Positions 12,955-24,561 are shown, counted from the stretch's first letter. The stretch is DNA of 64,000 bases from Neoceratodus forsteri (GCA_016271365.2 CM028131.1:169574501-169638500); one strand, 5' to 3'. The notes: generated by a model not told the origin, from the letters alone. Translations and numbers: made by a program.

Positions 12955-13430
12955 AGTACTAACAGAGCTCCGTTGAGCTTACTCACTCCCCCTCTCTCAC
13001 TCGCTCATTCTGTTTCACCCAGCGCTGCAGGCTGCCCTTTTGTACTGGGCTCCTGCCTGCGTTGGCACTTTTTTCTGCTAACAAAGAAATCTGCAGCAGT
13101 CCCACCAGAGCTCCATTGAGCTGGCTCACTCCCCCTCTCTCATTCACTCATTCTGTTTCTCCCAGCGCTGCAAGCTGCCATTTTATACTGGGCTCCTGCC
13201 TGTGTTGTCACCTTTTCTGCCCACAAAGAAATCTGCAGTCCTGACAGAGCTCCATTGAGCTTGCTCACTCCCCCTCTCTCACTCGCTCGTTCTGTTTCTC
13301 CTGGCGCTGAAGATTGCCCTTTTGTACTGGGCTCCTGCCTGCATTGGTGCCTTTTTCTGCCCACAAAGAAATCCGCAGCAGTCCTGACAGAGCTCCGTTG
13401 AGCTCGCTCACTCCCCCCCCACTCGCTTGT
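12955..13430 (-). repeat. CR1-b 5' tandem repeats, about 142-bp units
   Basis: Three full copies and part of a fourth, starting near 12960, 13105, 13240 and 13385 (plus-strand view). Each contains AGCTCCRTTGAGCT, CACTCCCCCTCTCTC, CTGTTTCTCCCAGCGCTG and TACTGGGCTCCTGCC. They lie at the 5' end of CR1-b, just before the junction with S297. Tandem monomers at the 5' end of a LINE often carry its promoter; that role is inferred here from position alone. Confidence 0.65.
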
Positions 13431-15141
13431 TCTTAATTTGTCCTAAACACTGACTTCCGACTGCGACCATGTTAATCTGCACCAGAAGTGCAAAAATACA
13501 TTTTGGCCAGGATGTGAAAAATGACAGCTGTACTGTTCATAAGGAGGTGTGAAAAAATGCCAGTGTTGAAAATATGACTTGAAAATGTTGCAAATTTGTA
13601 AAGTTTCAAGGGTGCGTGGAAACAGCTCAACACATGCTTGTAACACAGTCATTTTAGGGACATTCATCACCAAATTTTTGACATAGACATTTTTAGGACC
13701 TCTGCTAATAAACAGTGTCATTGTCATTTTTTTTAATCTGTCCTGAAAACTGATTTCCGACAGCGACTGCGCTATTCTACACTGGAAGTGCAAAAACACA
13801 TTTCAGCCAGGATGTATAAATGTATTGTTCATAAGGAGGTGTGTAAAAATGCCAGTGTTGAAAATCTAGAGTGAAAATATTACACATTTGTGAAGTTATG
13901 AGCATGCGTGGAAACTGCACAACACACGCTCGTAAAACAGTCATTTTTTTTATTTTTTCCACCAAATTTGCAACATAGGCTTTTTGAGAGCCCACCTCAT
14001 AAACAGTGGTACTGTTGTTTTGTTAATCAGTCCCAAAAGGTGATTCTGGGCAGTGACCACAACCTTTTGGGACTGAATAACGCCATGACAGTGACTGAAT
14101 TCATGAGGAGGGGTCCCAATAACGCCATGTTGAAAATGTGGTGCCAAAATTCGCCAAAATGCCTGAGATATGCACCAAAGTTGAAAAAATACTAGTTATG
14201 CCATTATACAGCTTACCAGCATTTCTTCAGTTCATAGTCGACTTTGAAGAGTGCAGACGTGTTCCCAGTTCACCGAAGATTGTCGCGCCAGGCTCCAGAG
14301 GTAACTATGGGGTAAGGAGGGATGTGAGGAGGTGGGTACACAGAGGGTGGGTACGGGTTGGGGGAGGGTCACCAGACACATTGAGGGACCATTTTCTCAT
14401 TTTACAGGTAAAAAAAAAAAAACAACACGGGTCAGTTTTTATCTTTTGTAAGTGTGTTTGGTACACTGGGGTGGGCTCCCAGTGTGTCACCTGCATTTGT
14501 GGGAAGGGGGACTAAAGCCGATGGGGATTGAGCCCCCCATTAGCACTGAAATGGGTGGGTGGGGCACATGATGCCAAGGGGGATTGGGCACCCCCGTGGG
14601 CAAATTGAACTGGAAAGTGGGGACTGAAGCCGATGGGGATTAGGCCCCCCTGTTAGCAAAGAAAGACTGTTTGGGGGGATGCATGATGCCAAGGGGAGAT
14701 TGGGCACCCCCTCAGCACACAACAGAAATTGTGGGGGTGGGGACATTATGCCGATGGAAAGTAGGCTCCCCGGTCAGCAAATGAAGTTGATCGGGGCATG
14801 CCGACAGGGGGATTGGGCACCCCCATCAGCTTTCATGGGGCTCTGAGGCAGCCGCATAGAGCCACCATGTTCCTGGTAATGAAGGGTCACTCCCTCATTG
14901 CAGCAGAATTGCTGATGCTGCAATGACAAGGCAGCCCCTTAGGCTGCGGCCAAATCGTTTCAAGTTGGTGGCACTTCTGCAGAACCATTGTCATCCGGAC
15001 AATGGGCCTACATTGAGTGCACACCGGCAAGCCCATAAACACAGTGCTGGCATTGGCCGCCACACTGCCACACCTCCACAACCCGCTTCTCTCCAAAGCT
15101 GCTGCATAATGTTTCTTGTGAATGCGCGCAAACAAACATAA
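13431..15141 (+). repeat. S297 composite repeat, copy A, main part
   Basis: Continues the monomer broken by CR1-b. Monomer landmarks (CAGTGTTGAAAAT) occur near 13561 and 13853, 292 bp apart. A transition block follows (TTTGGGACTGAATAACGCCATGACAGTG, given here in part as AACGCCATGACAGTG, about 14080). Then come a donor-like CAGAGGTAACTATGGGGT (about 14295), an acceptor-like TTTTACAGG (about 14400), a GC-rich minisatellite and a 3' end GTTTCTTGTGAATGCGCGC...CATAAAAA at 15110-15141. The last bases abut LX sequence. Confidence 0.72.
14510..14840 (+). repeat. GC-rich minisatellite inside S297 copy A
   Basis: Diverged units alternate GCCGATGGGGATT with GGGCACCCCC, for example at 14517, 14577, 14628, 14690 and 14800. 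Better copies of the same motif elsewhere (44131-44158) form a near-perfect 10-bp stem. The block lies between the S297 acceptor-like site and the 3' end, as in the copies at 27000-27220 and 44060-44220. Confidence 0.55.
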
Positions 15142-15800
15142 AAAAGTGCAATAAATGATCCTGGTAACTACAGGACGATTAGCATGTTATGTATCGCAGG
15201 GAAAAGGTTTACAAGACTTATCCTGGAAAGAATGGAAAACTGGGTTAGCTTACATAATCTAATTTTGGAAGAGCAAGCAGGTTTTGGAAAAAAGAGAGGG
15301 ACAATAGACAATATCTTCACATTGAATTATTTAATTGAAAAATAAAGTTCAATTGAGAAAGGGGTTATATTTATGGCATTTTTAAACATGAAATCTGCCT
15401 TTGATAATGTTAACAGAGCCACTTTATGGGAAATTTTGCAAGAATATGGTATAAATTCACAACTTCTTGATGTCTTGAGAAGCTAACACAATAATAATAA
15501 AGCCTACATTAGAATTACTAGAGACAGACTCATCTCTAAGGCAGTTCATATTGAAAAAGGTGTGAAACAGGAATGCCTTTGGCACCAGCCTTGTTTAATC
15601 AATATATGGAACGGCTTATTAGAGAGATAAATGCTTTGGAGTATGCTGCCCCATGTATTCATGGGAAAAAAGTGCGTATATTAATGTACGCCGATGACAG
15701 TCTTGTGTTCTCTAACCCAGGTTGGACAAAAACAGGCAATCAGTTGTTGTATAAATGCCAATCAGTTGTTGTATAAACACATTGAATAAATTAGAATTAA
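15142..15800 (+). pseudogene. LX retrotransposon: reverse transcriptase part
   Basis: Encodes NDPGNYRTISMLC, LEEQAGFGKKRGTIDNIFTL, an FDNVNRATLWEIL block, a GVKQ block and catalytic YADDSLVF (about 15688-15711), with stops and a one-base shift near 15575. The STIDNIF-type block and the C-terminal cysteine-histidine region (see 27511) resemble Ingi/Vingi-type (I superfamily) elements of vertebrates; the clade is uncertain. The reading breaks at 15800, where CR1-c begins, and its next residues (INSQKSAMLMFGKK) appear at 23751. Confidence 0.7.
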
Positions 15801-16054
15801 CATAGAAATGCAGAAGCTGACGGTAGATAAGGACCGCAAGGCCCATCCGGTCTACCCATTTTTTCTACCTTATGAATGTGCCATAGGCCTGTACTCTGTC
15901 AATGGCCTCTCTTTCATACTCATCTGTATTGCTCACTTATGCCTGTCCCATGCCTGTTTGAAGCCCTGCACTGTATTCGTATCCACCACCTTCTGAGGTA
16001 GGCCTTTCCATGCATCCGCCACCCTTTCTGTGAAAAAGAACTTCCTCACATTAC
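15801..16054 (-). mobile_element. CR1-c, segment 1 (3' end)
   Basis: Minus-strand CR1 3' end: a TTTCTATG terminus at 15801-15812, then the antisense of the conserved 3' block (GGATGGGCCTTGCGGTCC-like) and the last coding block (GNVRKFFF-like, about 16035-16054). It stops at TTAC (16051-16054). The same TTAC occurs at 18117-18120, where CR1-c resumes, so it is likely the target duplication of CR1-d. Confidence 0.8.
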
Positions 16055-18116
16055 TAACATACTAACATACTAACATACTATTTGCCAGCAGATTAGGCCT
16101 TACGGTCTATCGAGTCTGCTCGAACTTTAGATCCTTAGTTGGGTGCCGAGACCCTCCCATCCCTTGTGCTCCAGAAACCCGTATCATCCATCCCCACCCC
16201 CCTGGGACAGGACATCATCTGATACATCCACTTTCTGTCTGTCCCATCCCTCTTGAAGCCCTCCACTGTGGATCTCTGAACTAGCTCACCAGGCAGTGCA
16301 TTCCAAGGGTCCACCACCCTCTCAGTGAAAACCTCCTCCTCTTTCCCCTTACCCTTCCACCTTCCAACTTCAAACCATGCCCTCTGGTGATACCTCCTGC
16401 TTTAGTCTAAAGATCCTCCATGTTTACCCTATTTATTCCCTTGAGGTACTTGAAGACCTCAATCATGTCCCCCTGCTCTCCTCTCCTCCAGTGAAAACAG
16501 GCAGAGCTCCTTAAGTCTGTCCTCATCGTCAAACCCTAGCCCTCGTATCATCTTTGTTGCCCTCCTCTGTACCCTCTCTAGGAGCTGTATGTCCCTCTTT
16601 AAGTGTGGTCTCTCAGTACTGTACACAGTACTCAAGGTGTGGTCTAACCAGTCCATTGTACAGTGGCAGAATCACTTCCTTGCTCCTAGAGGTGATCCCC
16701 CTTACGATGCATCCCAACATCCTGTTTGCCTTGTTAGCTGCCTCCTGCACTGCTCAGAGTTATTCATACATGCATCCACCATGACCCTAGGTCTTTTCCC
16801 TATTGAGGCCTCCAGCCCTCCCTCCCAGGGTGTACCTCTGTGTTTAGGTTTTCCACCAAGATGCAAACCTTGCACTTGGTGATATTGAAATTTAATTTCC
16901 ATGTGTGAGCCCAGCTTTCCAGGGTGTCCAGGTCCCCTTGCAGGGCCAACCTCCCCTCTTCTCCCTCAACTACCTCTCTCATCTTGGAGTCATCCACGAA
17001 GAGACTCATTTCACACCCTATACCCTCCCTGATGTCCGATATGTATGCATTAAACAGGATCGGACCCAGGACTGAGCCCTGCGGTACCCCACTACCAACC
17101 TCTCTAGGGTTCAAGAGCTCCCCACAGACCACTACTCTCTGAGTGCATCCAGCTAGTCAGTTTTCAATCCATCTGACCATCAAAGGGCCTACTCCTAACC
17201 CCATCAGTTTCTCCACCAGACCATTGTGGGGGACAGAGTCAAACGGCTTGCTGAAGTCCAAGAATAATACATCCACAGGCTTACCCCTGTCCAGTTCTGA
17301 TGTTACCCATTCATAGAACTCCACAAGGTTGGTTTGACATGATCTACCTGGCACAAACCCATGTTGCCGACCATCCAGACCTCCCACCTCCTCCAAGTAC
17401 ACCCCCAATCGTTCCTTTAGTATACTCTCCATTAATTTTCCCACCACCGAGGTCAAACTGATGGGTCTATAGTTACCTGGTACTTCCCTTGACCCCCCTT
17501 TATGGATTGGTACCACATGTGCCTCTCACCAATCCCTGGGTACCCTCCCTGTCTCAAGTGACCTGCTGAAAAGCTCCGCCAGGGGTGCAGCCAGTATGTC
17601 CGCCAATTCCCATAGTACTCTCGGATGAATGCCATCCATCCCAGGAGATTTGTCTTTCTTTAGGCCTTGAGGCTAACCACACCTTTTGGCGGAGATAGCA
17701 TCATCCGTCCCTCCACTACTGGCCTTTTTATCTTTACCCAGATGTGACACCCTGGGGTACCTCTCTCTCCTCTTGCTCCATTTTTGTTGCTCCCTGATCC
17801 CACTTACTGATGTTTCTATCCCCTTGGTGCCTTGCTTTGTAGATATCCCATCCCCTCCTAGTGAACACAGAGGCAAAGTACTCAAATACCTCTGCCTGGT
17901 CCTCGCCTTCCACCACCCTCCTTCTGACCTCAATCTGCTGAGATGGCCCTTAGTTTTCTCCACTCCCCAATGTACCAGAAGAACCCCTTTTCCTCCATGT
18001 ATCCCCTGTGCCAGCCGCTGCTCTTTACTGGACTTTGCTCCCCTCACCATACGGGTGACTTTTCTAGATGCAAGCTGGTACATTTCCTTATCCCTATCCC
18101 CTCTTGTTGTTGCCCC
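16055..18116 (-). mobile_element. CR1-d, inserted in CR1-c
   Basis: 5'-truncated minus-strand CR1. Its 3' terminus is a run of TACTAACA octamers (16055-16085) beside a GCCAGCAG block. Coding runs from about 18100 down to 16135. It is flanked by TTAC on both sides. It belongs to a subfamily different from its host CR1-c, as its 3' block and RT sequence differ. Confidence 0.8.
16135..18083 (-). pseudogene. CR1-d ORF2: linker and reverse transcriptase, broken
   Basis: The linker at 18083-17673 carries KEMYQLASRKVTRMVRGAKS and a DQAEVFEYFASVFTRR-like block. The RT in 17516-17157 has [37 protein letters not shown] and DFSKPFDSVPH. The RT in 17132-16800 has [14 protein letters not shown] and FVDDSK (about 16985-17002), with V in place of the usual A before the catalytic DD. 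C-terminal pieces in 16656-16459 and 16317-16135 are in other frames. Endonuclease absent. Confidence 0.78.
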
Positions 18117-19014
18117 TTACCTCTTAATCAACCTCTCTCTAATCTCAGGCTGTGTTCTCTTGTCCTGCTAGTTTTCTTATATTGAAACATGTTAGACTCT
18201 TTCACCTTGTTAATGCCCTTAAGCTGTTTGAGTGTTTCGATCATATCACCTCTCTCCCTCCTTTGCTCTAGGCTATTCATATTGAGCTCCCTTAATCTGT
18301 CCTCATATGTTTTCTGATGCAGTCCCTGCATCATTTTGGTTGTCCTTCTCTGGACTGCCTCCATTTTGTTAATGTCATTGTGCAGGTGTGGCCTCCACTG
18401 CACGTAGTACTCCAGATGGGACCTAACCAGTGTCTTGTAAAGAGGGATTATTACCTCCCTCTTATGACTTGTGATACCCCTAATAATACACCCCAACATC
18501 CCATTAACATTACCTACTGCTTAGTGGTCTGCATGGATGATTTCAGGTCATCTGTGATGATGATGCCCAAGCCTCTTTCTTCCCTTGTGATTGCCAGCAT
18601 CTCCCCTCCCAGCCCTTAGGTAGCTTCAAGGTTTCTCTTCCCTGTATTCATGATCTTGCACTTCTTTGCGTTAAACCTCAATTGCCACTCTTACAACCAT
18701 TTTGCCAGTTTATCCAGATCTCTTCTCATTCTGCCCACCCCATCTGGATAATCTACTCTGTTGCAGAACTTGGTGTCATCTGCAAACAGACAAATCTTAC
18801 CCTCCAGTCCATCTGTAATGTCACTGATGAAGATATTGAAGAGGACTGGCCCCAGGACTGATCCCTGAGGTACCCCACTTGTGACTTGCATCTCTTCTGA
18901 CTGTACACCATTTACCACCATTCTCTGTTTTCTGACCACCAACCAGTTTGCCACCCAGTTTACCAACTTCTGAACCACCCTGTGCCAACCCAGCTTATTA
19001 ATCACAAGCTTGTG
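18117..19014 (-). mobile_element. CR1-c, segment 2 (reverse transcriptase, middle to C-terminal)
   Basis: Coding in 18499-18128 (MLGCIIRGITSHKREV, RTTKMMQGLHQKTYEDRL, REHSLRLERG) continues directly into segment 1. Upstream, 19010-18691 has [15 protein letters not shown] and FADDTK (about 18770-18790). It ends at TGTG (19011-19014), and the preceding residues of the RT are found at 23034 onward. CR1-e lies in between. Confidence 0.8.
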
Positions 19015-19071
19015 CACACTAAAACAAGAACAAAAAACCAAAAAGCATCTGTAACAGGAAGGGACACAGAC

Positions 19072-19975
19072 ATGTGGGGAGTGGTGCAATGCACTGGCTG
19101 TGGAGCAGCAGTCTTCCAGGAGACATTCTGGAAACTGTGTTGCTGCCTTATTTGCAGGCACCTCTCTGGTCTGAGGGAGGAGGTTGTTCGTCTCCATGCT
19201 GACCTGGAAAGGATTTGGGAAACCTGCTCCCTCACACAGGGACCACCCAGGCCACCGCCACTACCTCAGAGGTTGCCAAGAAAGAGGAGTGGCTGGACCA
19301 CGGTGGGCTCAGGGAGGGTGAGGGTGGTGGAACAGAGGCACATCCCTCCAGTTGTGCCTCTCCACAATCCATTCGCCACTCTGGTGAAACATGGTTCCTC
19401 TATGGAGGCACCTGCAGTGGAGACCAAGTAGGATGCTGGGAACCTCCACAATGGAGACCCACAGGAGGGTGGCCCAGGACCCCACAGGGGAAGGAAACAA
19501 CTCCTGGTGTGGGACTCAATTGTTAGGAGGGTAGAACTGGGGAGGAGGGTGAGGTGGTAAGGTGCCTGCCCGGCACCAAGGCTTGAGGACAGGAAACAAA
19601 CCTCAGGATTGTGGGAGCAGCGGCAAGGGGAGGGAGCTGGATGTCATTATCCACCTAGGGATGAATGACCTGGCTGAGAATGGGATCAGAGCAGTGCAAC
19701 AGGAGTTTGTGGAGTTAGGGAGGGGCCTTAGACAAGTAGCACACATGGTAACTTTCTCGGAAGTGCTACCTGTCTATGGCAATGATGAGGCTAGGGCACT
19801 CCGCACCATGGGATTCAATGACTGGCTGAAAAGCTGGTGCAGAGCTCAGGGATTTGGCTTCACTGGGGCTCCACCTGTAGGAATGCAGGCCTATACAGGT
19901 GTGATGGTCTGCATCTATGCTGGAGGGGAACCAGGATTCTAGGTGATAGGTTTAAATGCTTCAGTGGCAAGCATT
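19072..19975 (+). pseudogene. CR1-e ORF1: cysteine-rich N-terminus, coiled coil, SGNH/esterase-like domain
   Basis: The start MWGVVQCTGCGAAVFQ (19072) is followed by WKLCCCLICRHLSGL, a C-x2-C-rich segment, and EEVVRLHADLERI, a short heptad-like helix. After a frame change the esterase part (19562-19975) has ELDVIIHLGMNDLAENG (block with Gly-x-Asn-Asp, about 19645) and FNDWLKSWCRAQGFGF. The final DGLHL block (about 19905-19920) is out of frame: in this copy it reads CIYAGG. At least two frameshifts. CR1 ORF1 proteins of this layout are known; this copy is dead. Confidence 0.68.
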
Positions 19976-20173
19976 TAAATTAGCCAAGGGGGGAGGCACT
20001 GAAGAGGAGAAGGGAAATCCTAGCCCCCCAAAAAAATCAGGGTAATTAGTGAGGTAAACACCAAAATAGAGCAGTCGATAGGGAGAAGGGCCAGGGTAAA
20101 TGGAGAAAAAGCAAAAGGCAATAGGGACAGGGATGGGGCAAAAAGCAATAAAGCCATACAACAATGGAGGGTA

Positions 20174-22915
20174 ATGAGTATCAATGCCTGCAGTCTAGGT
20201 AAAAAGCTCCCTGAAATGGTGGCCTTGATGGAAGAGGGATGCCTGGATATTGTGGCAGTCACAGAAACATGGTACACAGAGAACCATGACTGGGAAGTCA
20301 ACATACCAGGGTACACAGTCTACAGGAGGGACAGAGAGGGAAGAAGAGGAGGAGGAGTAGCTCTCTATGTAAAGGAAGGGATAAAAGCAACAGAACTAAA
20401 GGGTAAACAGGGAGAAGAGGAGGCACTGTGGGTCACCCTGGAGACTAGAAATAGCTCCACAATCTGCACAGGGGTTGTATACAGACCCCTGTCTCAGGGG
20501 GAGGAAATGGACAAGAAAATGATAGAAGGCATCCTTGGGATGGCAGAGAAAGGGGAGATATTGCTGATGGGGGACCTGAATATGCCAGATGTTGACTGGA
20601 GCACCTTTGCTGCAGCCACATCCAAGAGCAGGGCCATTCTCGATGCCCTGCAGGGGGCATGTCTCAGACAGCTAGTTTTGGAACCCACTCGTGAGAGACC
20701 AATCTCAGACCTGGTACTCTCAAATGGGGATGGAGAAAGGATCTCTGATCTTGAAGTGGGTAGCCATCTGGGAACAAGTGACCACCAAACAGTGTGGTCC
20801 ACGATAAACTTAGCTGTAGAGTCAAGTCACACAAAAGTGAAGGTACTGGACTTCAGGAAGGCTGATTTTGTCAAAATGGGAGAGTACGTCAGAAAAGCAC
20901 TAGCAAACAGGCAAGAAGGTGGGGTGGAGCAACAATGGGGAAACATTAAAACCGCCATCACAGAGGCAACAAGTATTTGTGTGAAGCAAATAAACAAATC
21001 AAAATGAAAGAAAAAAACACTATGATTCTCAAAAGAAGTGGCGGGGAAGGTAAGGGAAAAAAGATAGCATCCAGGAAGTATAAGGAAACACAGAAGGAGC
21101 AGGACAGAGAACTGTAGCAGTTAAAGCAGAAGGAAGCAGGTAAGACAGTCAGAATAGCAAAGGCCCAAACGGAGGAAAAGATAGCCAACTCAGTTAAGAA
21201 GGGGGATAAAACCTTTTATAGGTACATTAGTGAGCAAAGAAAGACTAAGGCAGGGATAATGAGGCTGAACAAAGAGGAAGGTGGTTGGGCAGAGAGCTAC
21301 AGTGAAAAGAGAGATACTGAACGAATACTTCTGCTCAGTATTCACAATGGAAAACGGGGGGAAATAATTTAATCCGTCAATAGAAGCACTCTGGATAGGG
21401 GTTGATATTAGTCCTTTCACAGAAGAAAGGGTTCTGAAAGAACTCTTAAAACTGAAGGTGGATAAAGTAATGGGGCTGATGGATTCACCCCAGAATTTTA
21501 AAAGAACTAAGGGAAAACTAGTAACATCACTGACTACCCTTTTTAATAAATCATGGGAGGATGGGGTGGTACCCGAGGACTGGAGGAGGGTGGATGTGAT
21601 TCCCCTTCACAAAAGTGGGAGCAAGACAGAGGCAGGAAACTACAGACCTGTCAGTTTGACCTCAGTGGTAGAGAAAATGATGGAATCACTTCTGAAGGAA
21701 AGAATTGTTGAGTACCTAAAGGCCAGTGGGGCAAAGGACCCAAGGCAGCATGGATTCACAGCAGGAAGGTCATGTCAGACAAATCTAATTGATTTCTTTG
21801 ACTGGGTGACCAAAGCAGTAGACCAGGGAGGGGCTGTGGACATGGCCTACCTAGACTTTAGCAAGGCATTTGACACTGTCCCGCACAAAAGATTAACAAA
21901 CAAATTAGCCAGCCTGGGAGTGGGTCCCAGGGTGGTAGCCTGGGTAAAACACTGGTTGGACAACAGGACACAGTGGGTAATAGTAAATGGAGTCCACAGT
22001 GAAGAAAGGAGGGTTACTAGTGGGGTACCACAGGGTTCAGTACTGGGGTCGGTCCTTTTTAATGTCTTTATAAGTGACATTGCAGAGTGACTGGAAGGGG
22101 AAGTATGTCTGTTTGCAGATGACACAAAGATCTACAACAGGGTTGATACACAAGGTGGGGTGGAAAGGATGAAAAGGGACTTGGCAATGTTGGAGAAATG
22201 GTCAGATGTATGGCAGCTTAGATTCAATGCAAAGAAGTGCAAGTAATGCACCTGGGAAACAAAAACCCAGGGAAGAGACACAATGGGGTGAGGTACTGAC
22301 AACAAAATGGAAAGGAAACTGGGGTAGTCATATCAGATGACCTCAAGGTGGGCCAGCAATGTGAGAAGGCAGTAAGGAGGGCTGGGGGATACTGGGATGC
22401 ACAGGGAGAGGCATCACCAGTAGATAACAGGAAGTTGTTGGCCCTCTGTACAGACAGTTGGTAAGACCACATCTGGAGTACTGTGTACAGTTCTGGAGAC
22501 CCCATCTCTGCAAAGACATAGACAGGGTGGAGGCTGTCCAGAGGAGGGAATCCAAAATAATGCAAGGTCTGCATCAGAAGACATATGAAAAAAGGCTAAA
22601 GGAACTAAAGATGTATAGCCCTGAGGAAAGGAGGGAGAGGGGGGACATAATAGAAACTTTCAAATACCTCAAGGGAATCAACAAAGTCCAAGAGGGTAGC
22701 ATTTTTCAGAAAAGAGATGTGCAAAAACAAGGGGCACAATTTGAAGATAGAGGTGGGACAGCTCAGAGGTATGTGTGAGAAGTATTTCTTTACAGAGGGT
22801 TGTGGATACATGGAACAGCCTTTCTGAGGAGGTCGTAGAGTCAAAAACAGTGGGGGAATTTAAGAATGCATGGGACAGACATAAGGCAATTCTAGTGGGG
22901 GGTAGGAGGAAGTAG
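20174..22915 (+). pseudogene. CR1-e ORF2: endonuclease intact for 277 residues, then broken RT
   Basis: The endonuclease frame is open over 20174-21007, with SINACSLGKKL, VAVTETWYTENH, GGGVALYVKEGIK, TGVVYRPLSQ, LMGDLNMPDVDW, PISDLVLSNGDG and GTSDHQTVW; all catalytic-type blocks of the AP endonuclease are visible. A stop at 21005 and frame changes follow. The RT is open at 21458-22090, with [51 protein letters not shown] and [18 protein letters not shown] at 22088-22090 precedes FADDTK (about 22118-22135). C-terminal parts lie at 22458-22778 in another frame. Confidence 0.85.
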
Positions 22916-23033
22916 GCTATTGGTTAACTAGGATCTGCAGCTTATCCATTAGTTAGGGAAATGGGCAGACTAGGTGGGCCAAGCGGCCCTTATCTGCCGT
23001 CAAATTCTATGTTTCTATGTTTCTAATCTTCTA

Positions 23034-23745
23034 TGTGGAACAGTATTGAAAGCTTTACTGAAGGTAAGGTAGAAGACATCAACTGCCCTCCCTTGGTCCA
23101 CCACTCTAGTAACCCAGTCAAAGAAATCTATGAGATTAGTTTGACAGGACCTTCCTGTTGTAAACCCATGCTGTCTTAGATCCTGTGCTCCTGTGGATTT
23201 CAGGTGTTGCACTATCCTTTCCTTAAAGAGTGCCTCCATAATCTTGCCCACTACTGAGGTAAGACTGACTGGTCTGTAGTTCCCTGCCTCCTCCCTGCTA
23301 CCATTCTTGTGAAACAGGATCACATGAGCCCTTCTCCAGTCTTTTGGAACCTCTCCTGTGCTCAGAGACTCACTTAACAGTTCTTATAATGGCTCTACTA
23401 GTTCCACCCTTAGCTTTTTTAGTATCCTAGGATGTATGCCATCAGGTCCCATTGCCTTGTTCACCCTGAGCTTAGTTTGCTCTTGTAGGACCCTTTCTTT
23501 TGTGAAGGGACTAGTGCACACATCCCTCCCCACTGTGTCCATGGTGCTGAGCTGTGAGCCCTGCCCTACTTTCTCCTCAGTAAATACCTAGCAGAAATAT
23601 CTATTTAGGATATATGCTTTTCCTTAGTCCTCCTCCACACACTCCCCCTTATCCCCTTTGAACTTAGCAATACCTCCTCTGGACTGTCTCCTTTCACTAA
23701 TGTATCTATAGAAAGTCTTGTTCCCTTCTTTTACTGTTCGTGCTA
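23034..23745 (-). mobile_element. CR1-c, segment 3 (RT N-terminal half and linker)
   Basis: Minus-strand coding at 23323-23015 gives [39 protein letters not shown] and a FSKAFNTVPHRRL-like end that continues into segment 2. Further 5' there is a GPDGIHP-like block (about 23420-23460) and linker residues (GNKTFYRYI-like, about 23700-23725). The 5' end is truncated near 23745 against LX sequence. Confidence 0.78.
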
Positions 23746-24498
23746 GAGCAATAAATTCACAAAAATCGGCAATGTTAATGTTTGGTAAAAAAGTACAGAA
23801 AAAGGAATGTCACAGTTGTGTGATCGGTAATATCTCATTTGAGATTAAAAGGGAATATACCTATTTAGGTCTGGTTCTAGACACTAATATGCCTTGGATG
23901 CACCAGTTCTCCAAGGTAAGAAAACAAAGATTAAATGCCTCTAAAGCTATCATAAGATTTAGCAAAAGAATTGTGGATAATTCTTACACTGCACTTGAAA
24001 GAGCATTTGAAGCAAAAGTGATTAATACATTATTGTATGGGGCAGGAGTCTGGGCTTTTTTAAACAACCCCAGGAGTTGGAAGTTGTGCAAAATATGTAC
24101 TTCAAACAGATTTTAGGTTTACATCAGCTTACTCCCACAGCTCTATTGAGAATTGAATTAAGTGTGAAATCCATAGCACTTCAGGCTCAAATTAAGACTT
24201 TAGGCCTATTTCAAAAAATTTTGCTTGCACATCAGGACAGCTTATTGGCTAAATGTTGGTCAGAAAGCAAAAGAAAGTTATGTTCAAATGGCTGTTTTTT
24301 CAGACTGAACAACAATTTGGTCAAGTTAGACATTGTTCAGATTTGGGATAAATAAGTCTCTGATAATATAAAATGCTACAGTATGTTGAGACAGTTAAAC
24401 AAAGGTGATAGATCATTGTTTCCAGGGTGAGATGTGCAAGTTTAGAGAACTGTCATTTTGTAAGCTCTATGTAGAGAATTAACAAGTATGTCAAGAAG
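23746..24498 (+). pseudogene. LX retrotransposon: region after the RT core
   Basis: Open 23718-24116 and, after a shift, 24077-24355: INSQKSAMLMFGKKVQKK, YTYLGLVLDTNMPW, INTLLYGAGVWAF and LELSVKSIALQAQIKTL-like residues. It continues LX from 15800 and then, near 24430-24480, gives CKFRELSFCKLYVEN before S297 copy B interrupts. Continuity with 15142-15800 and 27511-28025 is supported by order, strand and reading; the family is probably Ingi/Vingi-like. Confidence 0.72.
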
Positions 24499-24561
24499 AA
24501 CAAGCATTTATCAATGCCGAATGTTGCTTGCTCGTATGTGCTGTTTAGGTATTTGGAAGTG

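Larger units (their letters stand above)
7813..13430 (-). mobile_element. CR1-type LINE CR1-b, near full length
   Basis: Minus-strand CR1 of about 5.6 kb. Its 3' end is at 7813-7880, with a (TATGTTCG)-like octamer terminus next to CTGCTGGCAGATTAG. Going 5' come ORF2 (about 10700 down to 7902), ORF1 with an esterase block near 11270, a long C-rich (plus-strand view) leader, and 142-bp tandem repeats at the 5' end (12955-13430). It sits inside an S297 monomer. CR1-j has the same terminus, so the two form a subfamily apart from CR1-a and CR1-e. Confidence 0.82.
19015..23033 (+). mobile_element. CR1-e, plus-strand CR1 with ORF1 and ORF2, inserted in CR1-c
   Basis: About 4.0 kb, opposite in direction to its host. 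Begins with a short leader, then ORF1 from 19072, ORF2 from about 20174, and a 3' end with GGGCAGACTAGGTGGGCC and a (TTCTATG) run at 23008-23030. TGTG occurs on both sides (19011-19014 and 23034-23037), a possible 4-bp target duplication. It is the most complete plus-strand CR1 here and a close relative of CR1-a. Confidence 0.85.

Noticed and set aside
13431..13900. S297 monomers as a CRISPR-like array
   Set aside because: Monomers are about 297 bp and similar throughout, with no short-repeat/unique-spacer pattern; the genome is eukaryotic.
20174..21007. 277-codon open frame as a host nuclease gene
   Set aside because: It is the AP endonuclease of CR1-e, followed by the RT in other frames and the CR1 3' end.
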